This document shows, one piece after another, positions 61,805 to 64,000 of a stretch of 64,000 nucleotides of DNA. Source of the stretch: BM714 sp964484935 (GTDB taxonomy: Bacteria; Bacillota; Clostridia; Peptostreptococcales; BM714); NCBI GenBank assembly GCA_964484935.1, contig CAZAFW010000001.1, positions 1 to 64,000 on the forward strand, read 5' to 3'. Under the pieces are notes generated by a model that did no database searches, had not been told where the DNA came from, and saw only the letters and a list, made by a program, of their open reading frames with translations. A program made the position numbers and the translations under genes. Within the stretch, counting starts at the first letter, position 1. Each line of letters opens with the position of its first letter.

Positions 61805-61833
61805 ATTATGGCATAATAAAAAGAATTTTTCAA
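61805..61833 (-). promoter_or_regulatory. Promoter of the unrecognised membrane protein gene
   Basis: Minus-strand TTGAAA (61833-61828), exact 17-bp spacer, CATAAT (61810-61805). Confidence 0.6.
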
Positions 61834-61862
61834 CATGGTTTGTTAGTTGTTTATCAAGACAT

Positions 61863-62879
61863 TTATTTGATTTTCATTGTCATTTCCATCTCGTGTCTTT
61901 TTGAACGGGTCATAAGATTGTTTACAGATTTTTCAACGTCGTGATTTTCATAAAGGACCCGGAAAAGCTCCTCTACTATAGGCATGTCAACTGAATATTT
62001 TTTTGCCAATTCAAATGCGGACTTAATTGTATAGATTCCCTCTACCACCATTCCAATTTTTTTAACGGCGTCTTCCATTTTCATTCCTTCTCCAATAAGT
62101 ATTCCGCATCTTCTGTTTCGGCTGTGCATGCTTGTGCATGTTACAATTAAATCCCCTATTCCGGTAAGCCCAGTGAATGTGTTTACGTCCGCTTTCATGG
62201 CTTCGCCCAATCTGGCAATTTCAACTATTCCCCTGGTCATTAAAGCAGCTTTGGCGTTGTCTCCATATCCCAATCCATCGCTGATTCCGGCCCCGAGAGC
62301 AATAACATTTTTCAGAGATGCTCCAATCTCGACACCGCAGACATCATTATTTGTATAGACTCTCAATCTGTCAGTTATAAACAGGTCTTGTATCTTTTCA
62401 GCCAATTCCAGTTTTTCTGAAGCGGCAACAAGCGTTGTAGGCATCCCTCTCGAAACTTCTTCCGCGTGGGACGGTCCGCTGAGAGCTACAAAAGGATTGT
62501 CGGGAAAAAACTCTTTTACAACCTCGGACATCCTCTTGAGTGTTCCTATTTCAATTCCTTTTGAAACATTCACAATGATTTTATTTTTCATTGATTCAGG
62601 GTTTATCTTTTCCAATGTGCTTCGGACGCCCTGTGAAGCAACAGCCAGAATAACAATTTCAGCAAGGCTCAGGCACCTCTCCATATCGTCGGTGAAAATG
62701 ATTTTCTCGTCTATCTTTATTCCTGGAAGTGAAAATGCATTTTCCCTTGTTTTGTTGATATTGTCCACATGCTCTGAAAGTCTATCCCATACAGAAACTT
62801 CATGTCCTTTGCCGTTCAATGTAATTGCAATTGCCGTACCCCAGCTGCCGGCACCCAATATCGCTATCTTATTTTCCAT
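61863..62879 (-). CDS. gpsA: Glycerol-3-phosphate dehydrogenase (NAD(P)+)
   Basis: 338 residues: NAD(P) motif ILGAGSWGTAIA, SKGIEIGTL, ALSGPSHAEEV, catalytic Lys in IGASLKNVIALGAG and GLTGIGDLIVTCTS. It reduces dihydroxyacetone phosphate for phospholipid synthesis. Follows der after 21 nt with an AAGGAGG site, the usual der-(plsY)-gpsA order without plsY. Confidence 0.95.
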   Translation of the reverse strand: MENKIAILGAGSWGTAIAITLNGKGHEVSVWDRLSEHVDNINKTRENAFSLPGIKIDEKIIFTDDMERCLSLAEIVILAVASQGVRSTLEKINPESMKNKIIVNVSKGIEIGTLKRMSEVVKEFFPDNPFVALSGPSHAEEVSRGMPTTLVAASEKLELAEKIQDLFITDRLRVYTNNDVCGVEIGASLKNVIALGAGISDGLGYGDNAKAALMTRGIVEIARLGEAMKADVNTFTGLTGIGDLIVTCTSMHSRNRRCGILIGEGMKMEDAVKKIGMVVEGIYTIKSAFELAKKYSVDMPIVEELFRVLYENHDVEKSVNNLMTRSKRHEMEMTMKIK

Positions 62880-62900
62880 AAAAACCTCCTTGTAGTTCTT

Positions 62901-64000
62901 TTACATGCCTTTCTTTTTTTCCTTGACTTCGAATACTACAGGCGTTCCATCAAAACCATAAGCCTCCCTGAGCTTGTTTTCAAGATATCTGATATAAGAA
63001 AAATGCGCAAGATCCCTGCTGTTTACAAACAATACGAACTTGGGCGGTTTTACGGAAACCTGGGTCATGTAATAAATCTTTAGCCTCTTCCCTTTGTCGG
63101 AAGGAGGCTGATTGAGCAAAACTGCTTCATTGAGCAAATCATTCAAAGCCCCGGTTGAAACTCTTTTACAATATTCACTATGCACAAAGTCAATCCGTTC
63201 AATCAATTTTTCAGTTCTTTTGCCGGTTTTCGCAGATATGAATATCATTGGCGCGTAAGACAAATAAACCATTTCGTTTCTGATAAGCTTGACAAATTCA
63301 TCATATGTCTTGTTGTTCTTTTCCACAACGTCCCATTTGTTCACTACTATTACCATGGCCCGTCCGGCTTCATGCGCGTAACCAGCAATCCGCTTGTCCT
63401 GCTCCGATATGCCATCCTCAGCATCCAAAACCAAAAAACATACATCCGCCCTTTCGATTGCGCTCAACGATCTTATAACGCTGTATTTTTCAACATTTTC
63501 ACTGATTCGGCTTCTTCTTCTTATTCCCGCTGTATCGATAAGCATGTATTTTCTTCCGTTTTTTTCAAAAGGCGTATCTATTGCATCTCTCGTTGTTCCT
63601 GATATATGGCTCACGATTACGCGTTCTTCTCCAAGTATTCTGTTGATTATGGAAGATTTGCCTACGTTTGGCTTTCCTATCAGTGCAACCTTGACTACAT
63701 CCTCGTCATCTGCATAGCTCGGTGGTTCAGGAAAATGTCCCACAATATCATCAAGCAGATCTCCAAGATTCAATCCATTCGCAGAAGATATAGCCATCGG
63801 ATTGCCCAGTCCCAGTGTGTATGCATCAAGCACGGTATCATTGATTGATGTTATTTGGTCAACCTTGTTCACAACAAGCAAAACAGGTTTTCTTGTTTTT
63901 CTCAGCATAGCGGCGATATATTCGTCCGTCGTAGTCAATCCTTCTCGGCCATCTAGCATAAAAAGAATGACATCAGCGGTTTCTATCGCCAATTCAGCCT
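62901..64000 (-). CDS. der: Ribosome biogenesis GTPase Der (EngA), 5' end outside window
   Basis: At least 366 codons; the frame is open to the end of the window (AELAIETADVIL at the edge) and the first ~70 residues, including the first P-loop, are missing. The second G domain is complete (GKPNVGKSSI, DTAGIRRR, NKWDVVE) and is followed by the KH-like domain (LNDLLNEAVLLNQPP, VSVKPPKFVLFVN). Part of the first G domain is seen (LLVVNKVDQI). Der helps assemble 50S subunits. Truncation is due to the window boundary only. Confidence 0.95.
   Translation of the reverse strand, partial: AELAIETADVILFMLDGREGLTTTDEYIAAMLRKTRKPVLLVVNKVDQITSINDTVLDAYTLGLGNPMAISSANGLNLGDLLDDIVGHFPEPPSYADDEDVVKVALIGKPNVGKSSIINRILGEERVIVSHISGTTRDAIDTPFEKNGRKYMLIDTAGIRRRSRISENVEKYSVIRSLSAIERADVCFLVLDAEDGISEQDKRIAGYAHEAGRAMVIVVNKWDVVEKNNKTYDEFVKLIRNEMVYLSYAPMIFISAKTGKRTEKLIERIDFVHSEYCKRVSTGALNDLLNEAVLLNQPPSDKGKRLKIYYMTQVSVKPPKFVLFVNSRDLAHFSYIRYLENKLREAYGFDGTPVVFEVKEKKKGM

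Noticed and set aside
62901..64000. Possible truncated or broken der gene
   Set aside because: The frame stays open to the window edge; the missing N-terminus is outside the window.
1..64000. Insertion sequences, prophage, CRISPR arrays, tRNA or rRNA genes
   Set aside because: No transposase, direct-repeat array, cloverleaf or rRNA-like segment was recognised; the two tyrosine recombinases have no element around them.

Overview
The window is a gene-dense stretch of a Gram-positive, low-to-moderate GC anaerobe of the class Clostridia (Firmicutes/Bacillota). Evidence: Spo0A and SpoVS, a Firmicutes-type LexA/RecA SOS pair with GAAC-N4-GTTC/T operators, the SepF/YlmH/DivIVA division cluster, the IspH-ribosomal protein S1 fusion typical of clostridia, ferredoxin-dependent 2-oxoacid oxidoreductase, RqcH, RNase Y and strong AGGAGG-type ribosome binding sites. 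Genus cannot be settled from the sequence. No mobile element, CRISPR array, tRNA or rRNA was found; almost everything is conserved core chromosome.

Layout. 1-1653: tail of a type IV pilus/pseudopilus cluster (a 5'-truncated pilin-like gene and a PilX-like gene) closed by a terminator. 1684-15814: one long plus-strand operon-like run: M24 peptidase, efp, acidic zinc-ribbon protein, Asp23, nusB, a TsaD-like paralogue, xseA, xseB, ispA, a YuiD-like gene, a ~550-nt noncoding element, a four-helix membrane protein, dxs, tlyA, argR, recN, spo0A and nudix. 15891-22731: xerD, pdp, cca, scpA, scpB, rluB, mnmM-like, surE. 22847-26525: 2-oxoacid:ferredoxin oxidoreductase (four subunits) plus an RpiR-type regulator. 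26520-29995: cmk, plsC, ispH-rpsA. 30026-31219 (minus): aminotransferase. 31353-40048: miaB, mutS, mutL, miaA, hfq, ynbB-like. 40066-53895 (minus, several units): lexA, a tyrosine recombinase, purB, spoVS, rny, recX, recA, cinA, pgsA, rimO, ftsK, dapF. 53958-55790 (plus): rqcH. 55787-64000 (minus): rluD, mtnN, divIVA, ylmH, yggT, sepF, yggS, an HlyD-like protein, an unrecognised membrane protein, gpsA and the cut-off der.

The outstanding feature is the noncoding block at 8431-8984. Position (between ispA/YuiD-like and a membrane protein gene directly followed by dxs), size, lack of coding logic and multiple local and long-range complementary stems identify it as an OLE (Ornate, Large, Extremophilic) RNA, and the next gene as its membrane partner OapA. 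Reading OapA closely, its hydrophobic core resembles the DUF21 domain of CNNM/CorC-type magnesium transport proteins.

Other notable observations: a perfect 50-bp palindrome where rqcH and rluD converge, so both proteins end in the same eight residues and share a bidirectional terminator inside their coding sequence; a recurring arrangement of terminator-like hairpins placed immediately before start codons (nusB, ynbB, rny, recX, mtnN, hlyD-like) without room for a new promoter; a XerD whose HxxR histidine is glutamine; a strong internal start site in the ispH-rpsA fusion; a SigH-type promoter before spoVS; a large dyad before the 2-oxoacid oxidoreductase operon; and the absence of sporulation genes (spoIVB, spoIIM, spmAB) from the slots where they normally sit, although spo0A and spoVS are kept.
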